The notes beneath the pieces were generated by a model. The model worked only from the letters and a program-made list of their open reading frames with translations, was not told where the DNA came from and ran no database searches. A DNA stretch of 64,000 nt from Saccharopolyspora flava (GTDB lineage: Bacteria; Actinomycetota; Actinomycetes; Mycobacteriales; Pseudonocardiaceae), in NCBI RefSeq assembly GCF_900116135.1, contig NZ_FOZX01000003.1:1-64000 (forward strand). The letters run 5' to 3'. Positions 1 to 15,755 of this stretch are shown piece by piece. Positions within the stretch are counted from its first letter, which is position 1. Every line of letters begins with the position of its first letter. The position numbers were made by a program, and so were the translations under genes.

Positions 1-157
<157 letters not shown>

Positions 158-736
158 GCCTTGTTGAAACAATCCCAGCACACACTCAACAACCCAAAGG
201 TCGGAGCGTGATACTCAAAGAAACCACCAACCACCAAGACACGGAAAACCCGCGCCCAGTTGGTTAGGGGCATAAAAGAACACTAACCAAAACAGTCCAC
301 TGTTGAGTTCTCAAAGAACACACCCACACCATCGCCACAGGCCCTCAAGCCCGCCAACTCCGGGGAGTCATTTCTTTTCGTTCGCGCTTTCGCTGCAGTG
401 AAGACTAGCAGGTCGATTTTTCGGTCTCACCGGGGGGTATCCCTTATCCGGTGGCCGCCGAAATCTCGGCTCACTATTCTGCCCGGCAGCGTACCAAGCG
501 CTATTTTCAATCAAATTCTGGGTGGAAAACCGCGTCCACGTCCGCGAGCAGCGAAGCTCGCCTCTGCTTTTCTTGGTTTCCCGTTCGGGGCGCCCACTCT
601 ACCATCCGGAGACAGGAGCTTGGTTCGCAACCCCGTGTCAGGCCCGGCCCGGTGTTCCCAGTCCGTGTCGCGCTGACTTGGAATAAGTTACACGACCCGT
701 TCTCAGGCCCTTGAACCGGGGGGTCCTTAACGCGAA
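158..736 (-). other. rRNA operon leader and promoter region, no gene seen
   Basis: These ~580 nt separate 16S from the tyrS terminator. No convincing coding frame is present. The stretch should hold the rRNA promoters and leader. One candidate promoter on the minus strand is TTGATT (514-509), a 15-nt spacer and TACGCT (493-488). Another possible -10 is TAGTCT at 407-402, without a good -35. Neither is strong and the actual start sites cannot be fixed by eye. Confidence 0.5.
299..320 (-). promoter_or_regulatory. rRNA leader boxA-like/antitermination motif
   Basis: On the minus strand this reads GTTCTTTGAGAACTCAACA, which closely resembles the leader element upstream of 16S in many actinobacterial rRNA operons (boxA-type antitermination and RNase III processing region). 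It lies about 140 nt upstream of the 16S 5' end, the expected place. The function is inferred from position and similarity. Confidence 0.6.
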
Positions 737-768
737 ACGGGGCGCGAACCCGCAGGTCAGCGCCCCGT
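737..768 (-). terminator. hairpin terminator downstream of tyrS
   Basis: ACGGGGCGC (737-745) and GCGCCCCGT (760-768) form a perfect 9-bp stem with a 14-nt loop. It begins 13 nt after the tyrS stop on the minus strand. There is no strong U-tract, as is common in high-GC actinomycetes. It probably separates tyrS transcription from the rRNA promoter region. Confidence 0.55.
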
Positions 769-781
769 CTCGCGGTCTGCG

Positions 782-2056
782 TCAGCTCAGGACCCGAGCA
801 CCCGCCGTGTTGCGCTTGCCGCGGCGGACGACGAGCCAGCGGCCGTGCAGCAGGTCGTCCCGGCTCGGGGCCCACTCCTCGTCGGAGATCTTGACGTTGT
901 TGACGTAGGCGCCGCCCTCCTTGATGGTGCGACGCGCCGCGCCCTTGCCGTTGACCAAGCCCGTCTCGACGAGCAGGTCGACGATCGTCGGCTGGTCCCC
1001 CAGGCGCAGCTCGGCGTTCGGCACCGCGGCCATCGCCGAGTCCAGGGTCGCCTCGTCGAGCTCACCGATCTCACCGCGCCCGAACAGCGCCTGGCTGGCG
1101 GCGATCACCTTGCGGGTCTGGTCCTCCCCGTGCACGAGCGTGGTCAGCTCCTCGGCGAGGCGCTTCTGCCCGGCGCGCAGCTGCGGGCGCTCGGCGGTGG
1201 TCTTCTCCAGCTCCTCGATCTCCTCCCGGTCGAGGAAGGTGAGCAGCCGCAGGTAGTGGGGCACGTCGGCGTCCGCGGCGTTCACGAAGTACTGGTACCA
1301 GGCGTAGGGCGTGGTCAGCGTCGGGTCGAGCCACACGTTGCCGCCACCGGTGGACTTGCCGAACTTGCGGCCTTCGGCGTCGGTGACCAGCGGGGTCGTC
1401 AGGGCGTGCACGGTCGACCCGTCGACCTTGCGGACGTAGTCGACGCCGCCGATGATGTTGCCCCACTGATCGGAGCCGCCGGTCTGCAGCTTGGCCCCGT
1501 ACTTGCGGTGCAGCTGCAGGTAGTCGTACGACTGCAGGAGCATGTAGCTGAACTCGGTGTAGGAGATCCCGTCACCGGCGAGCCGGCGCTTCACGGTCTC
1601 CCGGCCGACCATCGTGTTGATCGAGAAGTGCTTGCCGACGTCGCGCAGGAAGTCCAGCGCCGAGACGTCGTCGAACCAGTTCAGGTTGTTCTCCGCGATC
1701 GCGCCGGTCGGCGAGTCGTCGAAGCTCACGAACTTCGCGAGCTGACCGCCCAGCGACTCCAGCCGCTCCTCGATGACCTCCCGCGTCACCAGCGTCCGCT
1801 CCCCCACGTCGCGCGGGTCGCCGATCTGGCCGGTGGCACCACCGGCCAGCACGATCGGCCGGTGCCCGGCGCGCTGGAACCGCGCGAGCGTGAGCAGCTG
1901 CACGAGGTTGCCCGCGTGCAGGCTGGCGGCCGTCGGGTCGAAGCCGGCATAGAGAGTGAGCGGGCCCGCGTCGAGGTCTCGGCGCAGCGCGTCGAGGTCG
2001 GTGGATTGCGCGATCAGTCCGCGCCAGGCCAGCTCGTCAAGGATGTGCTCACTCAC
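782..2056 (-). CDS. tyrS: Tyrosyl-tRNA synthetase
   Basis: Cytoplasmic class I aminoacyl-tRNA synthetase that charges tRNA-Tyr with tyrosine. At 424 residues it has the usual bacterial length. Visible motifs are the HIGH-equivalent HAGN at residues ~47-50, the tyrosine-site segment [11 protein letters not shown], and the KMSKS-equivalent KFGKS near residue 230. A C-terminal S4-like RNA-binding domain (about 350-390, with [13 protein letters not shown]) follows. The GTG at 2056 (VSEHIL...) is chosen because homologues begin there; a longer frame to 2083 adds only low-complexity residues. The gene lies between mpg and the 16S gene, the usual actinobacterial order. It is followed by a hairpin terminator. 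Confidence 0.97.
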   Translation of the reverse strand: MSEHILDELAWRGLIAQSTDLDALRRDLDAGPLTLYAGFDPTAASLHAGNLVQLLTLARFQRAGHRPIVLAGGATGQIGDPRDVGERTLVTREVIEERLESLGGQLAKFVSFDDSPTGAIAENNLNWFDDVSALDFLRDVGKHFSINTMVGRETVKRRLAGDGISYTEFSYMLLQSYDYLQLHRKYGAKLQTGGSDQWGNIIGGVDYVRKVDGSTVHALTTPLVTDAEGRKFGKSTGGGNVWLDPTLTTPYAWYQYFVNAADADVPHYLRLLTFLDREEIEELEKTTAERPQLRAGQKRLAEELTTLVHGEDQTRKVIAASQALFGRGEIGELDEATLDSAMAAVPNAELRLGDQPTIVDLLVETGLVNGKGAARRTIKEGGAYVNNVKISDEEWAPSRDDLLHGRWLVVRRGKRNTAGARVLS

Positions 2057-2089
2057 GGGGTTCAGTTTCGCGCATCCCCGCAACCCGGT

Positions 2090-2722
2090 TTACGCCCGGG
2101 CTCGGATGCGGCGACGCCCACCACGCCGGTAGGCGCTGACGGCCTCGGAACCGTCGACCCAGGACCGCCACGGCAGGTCCATCGCGGCGGCCACGCCGAC
2201 CCGGGGCCCGCTGCGGATGTCGTCCTCGGCGACCTGGTCGCCGTCGTAGAGGCGCACCGGCGAGTCCGGGTCGGTCAGGTCGATGCCGTTGTGCTCGCGG
2301 GTGATGCCCAGAACCCCGGCGAGCCGGGCCGGTCCGCTGGCGAGCTGGACGTCCTTGCGCGCGGCGGGCCTGCGGCTGCGGGCCAGGTCGCGGCCGGTGG
2401 TGATCTCCCCGGCGCGCAGCAGCACCGCCCCCGGGACGCCGTCGGTCAGGCTCACCACGTTGATGCAGAAGTGCATCCCGTAGACGAAGTAGACGTAGAG
2501 GTGGCCCGCCGGGCCGAACATGACCGAGTTCCGCTCGGTCCGGCCCCGGTAGCAGTGCGAGGCCGGGTCGTCGGTGCCCCGGTAGGCCTCCACCTCGACC
2601 AGGCGCACGCCGACCTCGCCCTCCGGGCTGCTGGACCGCAGCTCGCAGCCCAGCAACCGGCGCGCGACCCACAGCGGGTCGCGCGCCAGCTCCTCGCGCG
2701 TCATCAGGTCCACGCTCAGCAC
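2090..2722 (-). CDS. mpg: DNA-3-methyladenine glycosylase (AAG/MPG family)
   Basis: Base-excision repair glycosylase of the AAG/Mpg fold, expected to remove alkylated purines such as 3-methyladenine from DNA. It has 210 residues, typical for bacterial members. The family core VEVEAYRGTDDPASHCYRG carries the glutamate used to activate water, and RNSVMFGPAGHLYVYFVYGMH is the DNA-intercalating region. The start is GTG at 2722, with in-frame alternatives at GTG 2713 and ATG 2704. It lies 33 nt upstream of the tyrS start and just downstream of argH, all on the minus strand; mpg-tyrS adjacency is conserved in mycobacteria. Confidence 0.93.
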   Translation of the reverse strand: MLSVDLMTREELARDPLWVARRLLGCELRSSSPEGEVGVRLVEVEAYRGTDDPASHCYRGRTERNSVMFGPAGHLYVYFVYGMHFCINVVSLTDGVPGAVLLRAGEITTGRDLARSRRPAARKDVQLASGPARLAGVLGITREHNGIDLTDPDSPVRLYDGDQVAEDDIRSGPRVGVAAAMDLPWRSWVDGSEAVSAYRRGGRRRIRARA

Positions 2723-2747
2723 CCTACCGGGACCACCGGCATGTCGA

Positions 2748-4274
<1,527 letters not shown>

Positions 4275-4308
4275 GCTGCCAACGGACGTTGTCACGGTGC
4301 CCAGGAGT

Positions 4309-6916
<2,608 letters not shown>

Positions 6917-6920
<4 letters not shown>

Positions 6921-7825
6921 GCGTCCTCCGTCTCGACCGGGAACACCATCGTTCCCACTCCGGCACTGGTGAAGACCTCGAGCAGCACGGAGTGCGCCAG
7001 CCGCCCGTCGATGACGTGGGCCCGCGGCACTCCCCCGCGCACGGCGCGCAGGCAGGCCTCCATCTTGGGCACCATCCCGGACGCCAGGTTCGGCAACAGC
7101 TCGGCGAGCTGGTCCACGTCGAGCCGGTCGACCAGCGACGACTTGTCCGGCCAGTCGGTGTAGAGGCCTTCGACGTCGGTGAGCACCACGAGCTTCTCCG
7201 CGCCGAGCGCGACCGCCAGCGCCCCGGCGGCGGTGTCGGCGTTGACGTTGTGCACGACGCCGTCGGCGTCGGGCGCGACGGTGGAGACCACCGGGATGCG
7301 TCCCGCGTTGATCAGGTCGAGCACGGCGTCGGCGTTGACGTCGACGACGTCGCCGACCAGGCCGACGTCGACCGCTTCGCCGTCGACGGTGGCGGTGCGG
7401 CGGGCCGCGGTGAACAGCCGGGCGTCCTCACCGGACATGCCGACGGCGTAGGGCCCGTTCTGGTTGATCAGGCCGACGAGCTCGCGCCCGACCTGCCCGA
7501 CCAGCACCATCCGGACCACGTCCATGGTCTCCGGCGAGGTCACCCGCAGTCCGCCGCGGAACTCGCCCTCCATGCCGAGCCGGTCGAGCATCGAGGTGAT
7601 CTGCGGCCCGCCGCCGTGCACGACGACCGGGCGCAGACCCGCGAGCCGCAGGAACACCATGTCCTGGGCGAACGCGGCCTTGAGCTCGTCGTCGATCATG
7701 GCGTTGCCGCCGTACTTGATCACGACGGTGGCGCCGTTGAACCGCTGCAGCCACGGGAGTGCTTCGACGAGGACGCTGGCCTTCTCGGCCGCGGTGGCCA
7801 GCCGATCGCTGGTGTCACTGGTCAT
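6917..7825 (-). CDS. argB: Acetylglutamate kinase
   Basis: Phosphorylates N-acetylglutamate, the second step of the acetylated arginine route (302 residues). It shows the amino-acid-kinase-family motifs VIKYGGNAM near residue 37, VVHGGGPQI near 70, and the C-terminal [15 protein letters not shown]. Feedback inhibition by arginine is common in this family but cannot be read from sequence alone. The start overlaps the argJ stop by 4 nt and the stop overlaps the argD start. Confidence 0.97.
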
Positions 7826-8982
7826 GAGGAGTACGCGCTGTTCTCTTCGACGTAGTCATGGGAGAGGTCGGTGGACAGGATCGTGGCGGTGTGCTCGCCG
7901 AGGTGCAGGTCGATGACGATCTCGATCTGGCGGCCGGACAGGTCGGCCTCGCTGCGGTCGCGGGCGGTGGCGCCGTCGGCGTAGAGCGTGACGCCGTTGG
8001 TGGCGATCTCGACCTTGTCGACGTCGATCTCGGCCTGCGCGCGGCCCAGCGCCATCGCGATCCGGCCCCAGTTCGGGTCGGAGCCGAACATCGCGGTCTT
8101 GACCAGGTTGTCCTCGGCGACGATGCGGCCGATGGTGACCGCGTCGGCCTCGCTGACCGCGCCGCGCACGGTGATGTCGATGGTCTTGGTCGCGCCTTCG
8201 GCGTCGTCCTGCAGCTGGCGCACCAGGTCGTGGCAGACCTCGGTGAGCAGCGCCGTGAACTCGTCCTTCGAGGCCTCCACGCCCGAGGCGCCGGAGGCCA
8301 TGACCAGCACGGTGTCGTTGGTGGAGGTGCCGCCGTCGACGTCGAGCCGGTCGAAGGTGACCCGGGTGGCCGCGCGCAGCGCCTCGTCGAGGTCGGCGCC
8401 GCTGATCGCCACGTCGGTGGTGATCACGCTGAGCATGGTCGCCATGTTCGGCGCGAGCATTCCCGCGCCCTTGGCGAAGCCGCCGATCGACCAGCCGCCG
8501 TCGTGCGCCCGGTGGGCCTGCTTGGCCTTGCTGTCGGTGGTGAGCACGGCGGTCGCGGCGTCGAGCGCGGCCTGCTCACCGGTGTCGAGGGCCTTCGCGG
8601 CGGAGTCGACGCCCGGCAGCAGCGCGTCCATCGGCAGGCGCTCGCCGATCAGCCCGGTCGAGCAGACCGCGATCTCGATGGCTCCGACGCCCAGGACGTC
8701 GGCGACCTTCTCCGCGGTGGCGTGGGTGTCCTGGAATCCGCCGGGGCCGGTGCAGGCGTTGGCGCACCCGGAGTTGAGCACGATCGCCCGCAGCTTGCGC
8801 TCCTGCAGCACCTGCTGGGACCACAGCACCGGTGCCGCCTTGACCTTGTTGGTGGTGAACACGCCGGCCGCCGATTGCTGCGGGCCGTCGTTGACCACGA
8901 GTGCGAGATCGCGCGCCCCCGCTGCCTTGATGCCCGCGGCGACCCCGGCCGCCCGGAAACCGGCGGGACCGGTCACGCTCAT
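7822..8982 (-). CDS. argJ: Glutamate N-acetyltransferase/ornithine acetyltransferase ArgJ
   Basis: Transfers the acetyl group from N-acetylornithine to glutamate, making the arginine route cyclic (386 residues). ArgJ is an Ntn-type self-cleaving enzyme. The precursor carries [14 protein letters not shown] just before the cleavage region and the DGGTSTNDT segment. The ATG at 8982 is preceded by GAGGAGA at good spacing. A longer frame reaching 9090 would overlap argC and add arginine-rich residues unlike the family, so it was rejected. Confidence 0.96.
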   Translation of the reverse strand: MSVTGPAGFRAAGVAAGIKAAGARDLALVVNDGPQQSAAGVFTTNKVKAAPVLWSQQVLQERKLRAIVLNSGCANACTGPGGFQDTHATAEKVADVLGVGAIEIAVCSTGLIGERLPMDALLPGVDSAAKALDTGEQAALDAATAVLTTDSKAKQAHRAHDGGWSIGGFAKGAGMLAPNMATMLSVITTDVAISGADLDEALRAATRVTFDRLDVDGGTSTNDTVLVMASGASGVEASKDEFTALLTEVCHDLVRQLQDDAEGATKTIDITVRGAVSEADAVTIGRIVAEDNLVKTAMFGSDPNWGRIAMALGRAQAEIDVDKVEIATNGVTLYADGATARDRSEADLSGRQIEIVIDLHLGEHTATILSTDLSHDYVEENSAYSS

Positions 8983-9023
8983 GTCTTCTCCTCGGTTCTG
9001 GCTGGCGTTCTGGTGGCGCGGGT

Positions 9024-10052
9024 TCACGGGGCGATGCCGGCGGTGGGCAGCCCGGTGGTCTCGGGCAGGCCGAGCGCGAGGTTCATGCACTGCACGGCTC
9101 CGCCCGCGGTGCCCTTGGTGAGGTTGTCCTCGGCGCCGACCACGACCAGCCGACCGGCGTCGGGGTCGACGGTGACCTGCAGGTGGACGGTGTTGGCGCC
9201 CAGCGTCGAGGAGGTCTGCGGCCAGGTGCCCTCGGGCAGCACGTGCACGAACGGCTCGTCGCCGTAGGCGTCGAGGTAGACCTTGCGGGCCGCGGCGGTG
9301 TCGACGTCGCCGCGCAGCGGAGCCGAGCAGGTGGCGAGGATGCCGCGCGCCATCGGCGCGAGGACGGGGGTGAAGGAGACCTTGACCTTCTCCCCCGCGG
9401 CGGCGCTGAGGTTCTGGATCATCTCCGGGGTGTGCCGGTGCGCGCCGCCGACGCCGTAGACGCTGGCCGAGCCCATGACCTCGGCCGACAGCAGGTGCGG
9501 CTTGAGCGCGCGGCCCGCGCCGGAGGTGCCGGTGACCGCGGTGACCACGACCTCGGGCTCGACGAGCCCCGCGGCCAGCGCGGGCACGACGGCCAGCGAC
9601 GACACGGTCGGGAAGCAGCCGGCCACGGCGACGCGCTTGGTGCCGCGCAACCGCTCGCGGGCGCCGGGCAGCTCGGGCACGCCGTAGGGCCAGGTGCCGG
9701 GGTGGTCGCCGCCGTACCAGCGGGTCCAGTCCTCGGCGTCGTTGAGCCGGTGGTCGGCGCCGCAGTCGACGACCACGACCTCATCACCGAGCTCGGCGGC
9801 GATGGCCGCGGAGTGGCCGTGCGGCAGCGCGAGGAAGACGACGTCGTGGCCGCGCAGCTGCTCGGCGGTGGTCTCGGTCAGCTCGCGGTCGGCCAGCGGC
9901 AGCAGGTTGGGGTGGTGCTGGCCGAGCCTGCTGCCCGCGTTGCCCCCCGCCGTCAGCGCACCGATCTCGACCTCGGGGTGCGTCAGCAGCAGGCGGAGCA
10001 GTTCTCCGCCCGCGTAGCCGCTGGCACCCGCTACAGCTACCCTCACCGTCAT
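9024..10052 (-). CDS. argC: N-acetyl-gamma-glutamyl-phosphate reductase
   Basis: NADPH-dependent reduction of N-acetylglutamyl phosphate to the semialdehyde (342 residues). It has the N-terminal Rossmann motif [16 protein letters not shown] and the active-site GCFPT with Cys146. It is the first gene of the argCJBDFR operon. The ATG at 10052 has no ribosome-binding site; a -10 hexamer ends only 7 nt upstream, so the transcript is probably leaderless. Confidence 0.96.
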   Translation of the reverse strand: MTVRVAVAGASGYAGGELLRLLLTHPEVEIGALTAGGNAGSRLGQHHPNLLPLADRELTETTAEQLRGHDVVFLALPHGHSAAIAAELGDEVVVVDCGADHRLNDAEDWTRWYGGDHPGTWPYGVPELPGARERLRGTKRVAVAGCFPTVSSLAVVPALAAGLVEPEVVVTAVTGTSGAGRALKPHLLSAEVMGSASVYGVGGAHRHTPEMIQNLSAAAGEKVKVSFTPVLAPMARGILATCSAPLRGDVDTAAARKVYLDAYGDEPFVHVLPEGTWPQTSSTLGANTVHLQVTVDPDAGRLVVVGAEDNLTKGTAGGAVQCMNLALGLPETTGLPTAGIAP

Positions 10053-10059
10053 ACGGATG

Positions 10060-10088
10060 ATTATGCACTGTCATGCAAAATCAATCAA
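10060..10088 (-). promoter_or_regulatory. argC promoter with overlapping ARG box
   Basis: On the minus strand, -35 TTGATT (10088-10083), a 17-nt spacer and -10 CATAAT (10065-10060) form a strong promoter. It ends 7 nt before the argC ATG. The spacer and -10 contain TGCATGACAGTGCATA, two TGCAT half-sites resembling actinobacterial ARG boxes. Arginine-loaded ArgR bound here would block RNA polymerase. The ArgR link is inferred from motif and context. Confidence 0.65.
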
Positions 10089-10476
10089 ACGACTTTGCGC
10101 CAGGTCACCATCCTCCCACGTCACCCCCTCGCCGAACCTGTGATCCGACCCGCCTCACCACCCGGGGCCGACCGGATTTCGAGGGAAATCAGGAACCCGA
10201 CTTCCACTGAAATCGCGCCACCGACGCCGGGTGGCGCTCTCGTCGCTGTCGCGGCGCGATGGGCTCCGGAACATCGCGCGTGAGCGGGATTCTCACCGCT
10301 CGCGATCATCCGGCGCCGATGCCGTCGCGGATTCACCCGCAATAGCGGCATTTCGGGCGCCGCCGTTGACGGGCGGTAACACCGCGGCCATCCAGGTTTC
10401 ACACCGCTTGCACGAGGTCACAGCACGTGGACCCCGCTGTGGATTCGGTCCGTCCCGGAAGGCATCATCGAGATCG
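10089..10476. other. Intergenic region between argC and the acetyltransferase gene
   Basis: About 390 nt between divergent genes. I see no convincing gene. The part next to argC is AT-richer and promoter-like. A weak hairpin (GAGCGG 10282-10287 with CCGCTC 10296-10301) is present. The promoter of the rightward acetyltransferase gene must lie here but could not be placed. Confidence 0.4.
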
Positions 10477-11073
10477 ATGACGATGATCCCGCCGCACCCG
10501 AACCTGGGGGCCCGCCACGGCGCGGCGCCGATCACGACGTCGTCCTGGGTCGGTCGGCAGGTGCTGTTACGCCGGGTGGCCGCCGCCGATCGGCGCATCC
10601 TCGCCGGTTTCGACCAGGACCCCACCCGCGCCCCGTACGCGCAGACTGACGGCTACCGGCACTGGGCCGCGCACCGCGCCAACCACGTCGACTCCCCCGA
10701 CGACTTCCAGCTGGCCATCGAAACCCGCCGGGACCAGGTGCTCGTCGGCTCGATGTGCATCAGCAAGGCCGACGACCCGGACGTGTTCAGCTACGGCGTC
10801 GGCATCGGCCCGATGCACCGCCGCCACGGCTACGCCGACGACGCGATCATCACGCTGCTGGCGGTCATGTTCGGCCGCCGCCGCTTCCGGCACTGCCAGG
10901 TCGGGATCTACCAGGAGAACGTCGCCTCGATCGCGCTGCACACCAAGCTCGGCTTCCGCGAGGAAGGCCGCGCCAGCGAACCCGACTCGCTCTCCGACCG
11001 CACGCTCCACCTGGTCATCATGGGCCTCTCCGCCGAGGACTTCACCGCCCGGCACCTCCCCCGCAACCACTGA
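10477..11073 (+). CDS. GNAT family N-acetyltransferase
   Basis: A 198-residue acetyl-CoA-dependent acetyltransferase of the RimJ/RimL-like GNAT group. The fold is indicated by SYGVGIGPMHRRHGYADDAIITLLAVMF (acetyl-CoA loop and helix) and by NVASIALHTKLGFREEGR, the C-terminal motif of this subgroup. The substrate is unknown. ATG 10477 is preferred over a longer frame from 10231 because upstream residues do not resemble the family; ATG 10483 is an alternative. It is convergent with pheT across a strong hairpin. Confidence 0.85.
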   Translation: MTMIPPHPNLGARHGAAPITTSSWVGRQVLLRRVAAADRRILAGFDQDPTRAPYAQTDGYRHWAAHRANHVDSPDDFQLAIETRRDQVLVGSMCISKADDPDVFSYGVGIGPMHRRHGYADDAIITLLAVMFGRRRFRHCQVGIYQENVASIALHTKLGFREEGRASEPDSLSDRTLHLVIMGLSAEDFTARHLPRNH

Positions 11074-11077
11074 CACC

Positions 11078-11131
11078 GACGCAGAACGGCCCCGTCCCGC
11101 GGAATTTCCGGGAACGGGGCCGTTCTGCGTC
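11078..11131. terminator. Bidirectional hairpin terminator (acetyltransferase / pheT)
   Basis: Perfect 18-bp inverted repeat, 11078-11095 with 11114-11131, loop 18 nt. It lies between the stop at 11073 on the plus strand and the pheT stop at 11138 on the minus strand, so it can terminate both genes. Confidence 0.85.
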
Positions 11132-11137
11132 GTGCGG

Positions 11138-13630
11138 TCAGGCTCGGAGGGTGGCTCCGAGGCGGTCGGCTGCGGACTTGACCGCGGCGTCGCGGGCCTC
11201 GGTGGCCTCCTCCTGCTTGAGGGTGCGGTCCGGGGCGCGGAAGCGCAGGGCCAGGGCCAGCGACTTCTTGCCCTCGTCCAGCTGCTCGCCGGAGTAGACG
11301 TCGAAGAGCCGGACGTCCTCCAGCAGCTCGCCGCCACCGGCGCGGACCGCGTCGACCACGTCCGAGGCCGCGACCGAGGAGTCCACGACCAGGGCCACGT
11401 CCATCAGCACCGGCGGGTAGGCCGAGATGTCCGGGGCCGTGCGGCGCTCCACCAGCGGCAGGGCGTCGAGGTCGAGCTCCATCGCGCTGGTGCGCTTGGG
11501 CAGGCCCAGCGCCTCGACGACCTTCGGGTGCAGCTCACCGGCGTGGCCGACGACCGTCTCGCCCACCAGCAGCTCGGCGCAGCGACCCGGGTGCCACGGG
11601 GCGTGCTCGGCCTTGCGGACCGTCAGCTCGGCACCGGCGGCCGAGGCCACCACGCGCGCCGCCTGGATCGCGTCCGCCCAGTCGGCGGCGCGGCCCTTGC
11701 CCCACCAGCCGGCCTGCTCGCGCTGACCGGCCAGCACCGTCGCCACCCGCGTGGGCTGGGCGGGCAGGGCCGCCAGCAGCCCGGCGAGCTGCTCGTCGCT
11801 GGGACGACCGTCGACGCCGACCTCCGGCACCGCGGGCTGGCCCGCCGACGGCTGGCTGATCTGTCCGATGTGGAACAGCGCGACGTCGCGGTGACCGCGG
11901 GAGACGTTGCGCTGCAGGATGTCCAGCAGTCCCGTCAGCAGCGTCGTGGTCAGCTGCGACTTGTCGCTCTCCAGCGCGTTGAGCACCTTCACCGTGCGGC
12001 GGCGCTCGTCGTCGGCGGCCAGGCCGAACGCGTCCAGCGTCTCCTCACCGGTGAACGGGAACGGCAGCACCTCGACGTACCCGGCGCCGGCCAGGGCGCG
12101 GGACACGGCGCGCTTGCGGCGCTGGGTGGCCGACAGGCCGTGACCGGGCGGCGCGGCGGGCAGCACCGACGGGATCGTGTGGTAGCCCTCCAGCCGCAGC
12201 ACCTCCTCGACCAGGTCGAACGGCTGCGTCAGGTCCGGGCGCCAGGACGGCGGGGTCGCGGTGATCAGGCCCACGCCGTCGTCGGAGGTGCTCAGGTCGA
12301 TCTTGCAGCCGATCTGGGTCAGCCGGCGCGCGGTCACCCCGCGCTCGTAGGAGACGCCGGCGACCTTGTCCGGCAGCGCCAGCGGCATCGTCACCGGGGC
12401 CGGGGTCGTCGGCTCGCCGACGTCGGTGCGGCCCGGCGCAATGGTGCCGTCGCCGTAGCGGACCAGCAGCTGCGCGGCCAGCTCGGCGGCCACCGGCGCG
12501 ACCGCCGGGTCCACCGTGCGCTCGAAGCGCTTGCCCGCCTCGCTGGGCAGCTTGTGGCGGCGGATGGTGCGGGCGATGTTCGCCGGGTCCCAGTTCGCCG
12601 CCTCGATGAGCACGTCGTGCGTGCCGTCGCCGATCTCGGTGCTCTCGCCGCCCATGACACCGGCCAGCGACACCACGCCGGAGTCGTCGGCGATGACGAT
12701 GTCGTCGGTGTCGAGCGCGCGGACCTGCCCGTCGAGGGTGGTCAGCTTCTCGCCGCTCTCGGCGTGCCGGACGACCAGGTCACCGGACACCTTCGTCGCG
12801 TCGAAGGCGTGCAGCGGCTGGCCCAGCTCCAGCATCACGTAGTTGGTGACGTCCACCGACAGCGAGATGGAGCGGATACCGGCCAGCGCCAGGCGGCGGC
12901 GCATCCACCACGGGCTCGGCGCCGACGGGTCCACGCCGGTGACCCGGCGCAGCACGAACCGCGAGCACGCCCGCTCGTCGCGCAGCTCCACGCCGCGCGA
13001 GGGCTTGTCGTCCTCCGGAACCGGGCGGGTGCCCGGGTCGCCGAAGGGCACGTCGAGCGCGTTGGACAGCTCGCGCGCCAGGCCGCGCACCGAGAAGCAG
13101 TAGCCGCGGTCGGGGGTGATCGCCAGCTCGATGATCGAGTCGTCGAGCCCGACCAGCTCCACCGCGTCGTCGCCCGGGTCGGCCGAACCGGGCGGCAGCA
13201 CCAGGATGCCGTCGTGGTCCTCGCCGAGACCCAGCTCCTTGGCGGAGCAGATCATGCCCTCGCTGAGCTTGCCGTAGGTCTTGCGCGAGCTGATCTCGAA
13301 CTCGCCGGGCAGCACCGTGCCGGGCAGCGCGACGACGACCAGGTCGCCCTCGGCGAAGTTGCGGGCACCGCAGATGATGTTCTGCAGCTTCTGCTCGCCG
13401 TCCTCGGAGGCGCCGATCTCGACCTTGCAGTACCGGATCGGCTTCTTGAACTCGGTGAGTTCCTCGATCTCGGCGACGCGGCCGGCCACGAGCGGGCCGC
13501 GCACCTGCGTCAGGTGCTCGACCTCCTCGACCTCCAACCCGATCCGGATGAACGCCTCTGCCAGCGTCTCCGCGGTCGTCCCCTCGGGCAGCTCGAGGTG
13601 CTCGGCCAACCAGGAAACCGGAATCCGCAC
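11138..13630 (-). CDS. pheT: Phenylalanyl-tRNA synthetase beta subunit
   Basis: Large subunit of the (alpha-beta)2 PheRS (830 residues). Domain order is an N-terminal EMAP-II-like tRNA-binding domain (about 40-150, with IRYCKVEIGASEDG and NIICGARNF), the B3/B4 editing region, B5 (VTARRLTQIGCKIDL), a catalytic-like core, and the C-terminal ferredoxin-fold anticodon-binding domain (ISAYPPVLMDVALVVD). The start is GTG at 13630 with AGAAGGG upstream. It follows pheS after 35 nt. Confidence 0.97.
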   Translation of the reverse strand: MRIPVSWLAEHLELPEGTTAETLAEAFIRIGLEVEEVEHLTQVRGPLVAGRVAEIEELTEFKKPIRYCKVEIGASEDGEQKLQNIICGARNFAEGDLVVVALPGTVLPGEFEISSRKTYGKLSEGMICSAKELGLGEDHDGILVLPPGSADPGDDAVELVGLDDSIIELAITPDRGYCFSVRGLARELSNALDVPFGDPGTRPVPEDDKPSRGVELRDERACSRFVLRRVTGVDPSAPSPWWMRRRLALAGIRSISLSVDVTNYVMLELGQPLHAFDATKVSGDLVVRHAESGEKLTTLDGQVRALDTDDIVIADDSGVVSLAGVMGGESTEIGDGTHDVLIEAANWDPANIARTIRRHKLPSEAGKRFERTVDPAVAPVAAELAAQLLVRYGDGTIAPGRTDVGEPTTPAPVTMPLALPDKVAGVSYERGVTARRLTQIGCKIDLSTSDDGVGLITATPPSWRPDLTQPFDLVEEVLRLEGYHTIPSVLPAAPPGHGLSATQRRKRAVSRALAGAGYVEVLPFPFTGEETLDAFGLAADDERRRTVKVLNALESDKSQLTTTLLTGLLDILQRNVSRGHRDVALFHIGQISQPSAGQPAVPEVGVDGRPSDEQLAGLLAALPAQPTRVATVLAGQREQAGWWGKGRAADWADAIQAARVVASAAGAELTVRKAEHAPWHPGRCAELLVGETVVGHAGELHPKVVEALGLPKRTSAMELDLDALPLVERRTAPDISAYPPVLMDVALVVDSSVAASDVVDAVRAGGGELLEDVRLFDVYSGEQLDEGKKSLALALRFRAPDRTLKQEEATEARDAAVKSAADRLGATLRA

Positions 13631-13665
13631 TTGGTCAGGCCCTTCTCTCGTTCAGGTAGGTGGGG

Positions 13666-14912
<1,247 letters not shown>

Positions 14913-15755
14913 TCAGCGGTGCTGGGCACGCGCCGAGGCGTAGAGGCAGACGGCCGCGGCGGTGGCCAGGTTCAGGCTCTCGGCCCGACCGTAGAGCGGC
15001 ACCCGCAGCGTGGTGTCCAACTGGGCCTTGACCTCGTCGGACAGCCCGTGCGCCTCGCTGCCGAACACCCACGCGGTGGGTTCGGCGAGCTCGCCCGCCC
15101 GGTCGGCGGTGTCGAGGTCGCCGGTGGCGTAGCCGTCGGCGCCGACCAGCCGCAGCCCGGCGTCCCGGCAGGCGGCCAGCACGGCGCTGACGTCGCGGTC
15201 CCGGGCCACCGGCAGGTGGAACAGGCTCCCGGTGGAGGCCCGCACCGCCTTGCCGTTGTAGGCGTCGACGGTGTCCCCGGCGAACAGCACCGCACCCGCC
15301 CCGGCGGCGTCGGACACGCGCACCACGGTTCCGGCGTTGCCCGGGTCGGCGATGCCGACCAGCACCGCGACCAGCGCCGGGCGCTGCGCCAGGGCGCTCA
15401 CCGGATCGGTGCGGGGCAGGTCGCAGACGGCGACGACGCCCTGCGGGGTGACCGTCTCCGACAGCGACGCGGCCGCCTTGTCGGTGACCTCGCGCACCGG
15501 GATGCCGGCCAGCACCGCGCGCTCGGCGAGCTCGGCGTGTCGCGGCTGCTCGGTGACGAACAGCTCGCGCACCCGCAGCCGGTCGTCGGCGTGCGCGGTC
15601 AGCGCCTCGCCCACGGCCTGAGCGCCCTCGGCGAGGAACGCGCCCGCCTTGTCGCGGCCCGCGCGGCGGGTGAGCTTACGAGCGACCGCGACCCGGGACG
15701 ATCGCTCGGTGAGCGGGGTCCCGGGTCGCGGATCGGAAGTGCGTTCGGCGATCAG
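14913..15755 (-). CDS. SpoU/TrmH-family 23S rRNA methyltransferase
   Basis: SAM-dependent 2'-O-ribose methyltransferase of the SPOUT class (about 280 residues, TsnR/RlmB-like). The SpoU substrate-binding N-domain has [13 protein letters not shown]. The catalytic domain carries the three motifs: [24 protein letters not shown] (1), [14 protein letters not shown] (2) and [22 protein letters not shown] (3), which form the deep knot. The same position next to rplT is seen for M. tuberculosis tsnR. No ATG, GTG or TTG exists in frame between the rplT stop and the conserved LTERSSRVA region. Either a CTG at 15755 (overlapping the rplT stop) or ATC at 15752 is used, or translation is coupled to rplT. 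The start is therefore uncertain. Confidence 0.88.
   Translation of the reverse strand: MIAERTSDPRPGTPLTERSSRVAVARKLTRRAGRDKAGAFLAEGAQAVGEALTAHADDRLRVRELFVTEQPRHAELAERAVLAGIPVREVTDKAAASLSETVTPQGVVAVCDLPRTDPVSALAQRPALVAVLVGIADPGNAGTVVRVSDAAGAGAVLFAGDTVDAYNGKAVRASTGSLFHLPVARDRDVSAVLAACRDAGLRLVGADGYATGDLDTADRAGELAEPTAWVFGSEAHGLSDEVKAQLDTTLRVPLYGRAESLNLATAAAVCLYASARAQHR

Noticed and set aside
398-875. Short open frames between the 16S gene and tyrS
   Set aside because: They lie in the rRNA promoter/leader zone or across the tyrS 3' end, have no ribosome sites and give no recognisable product.
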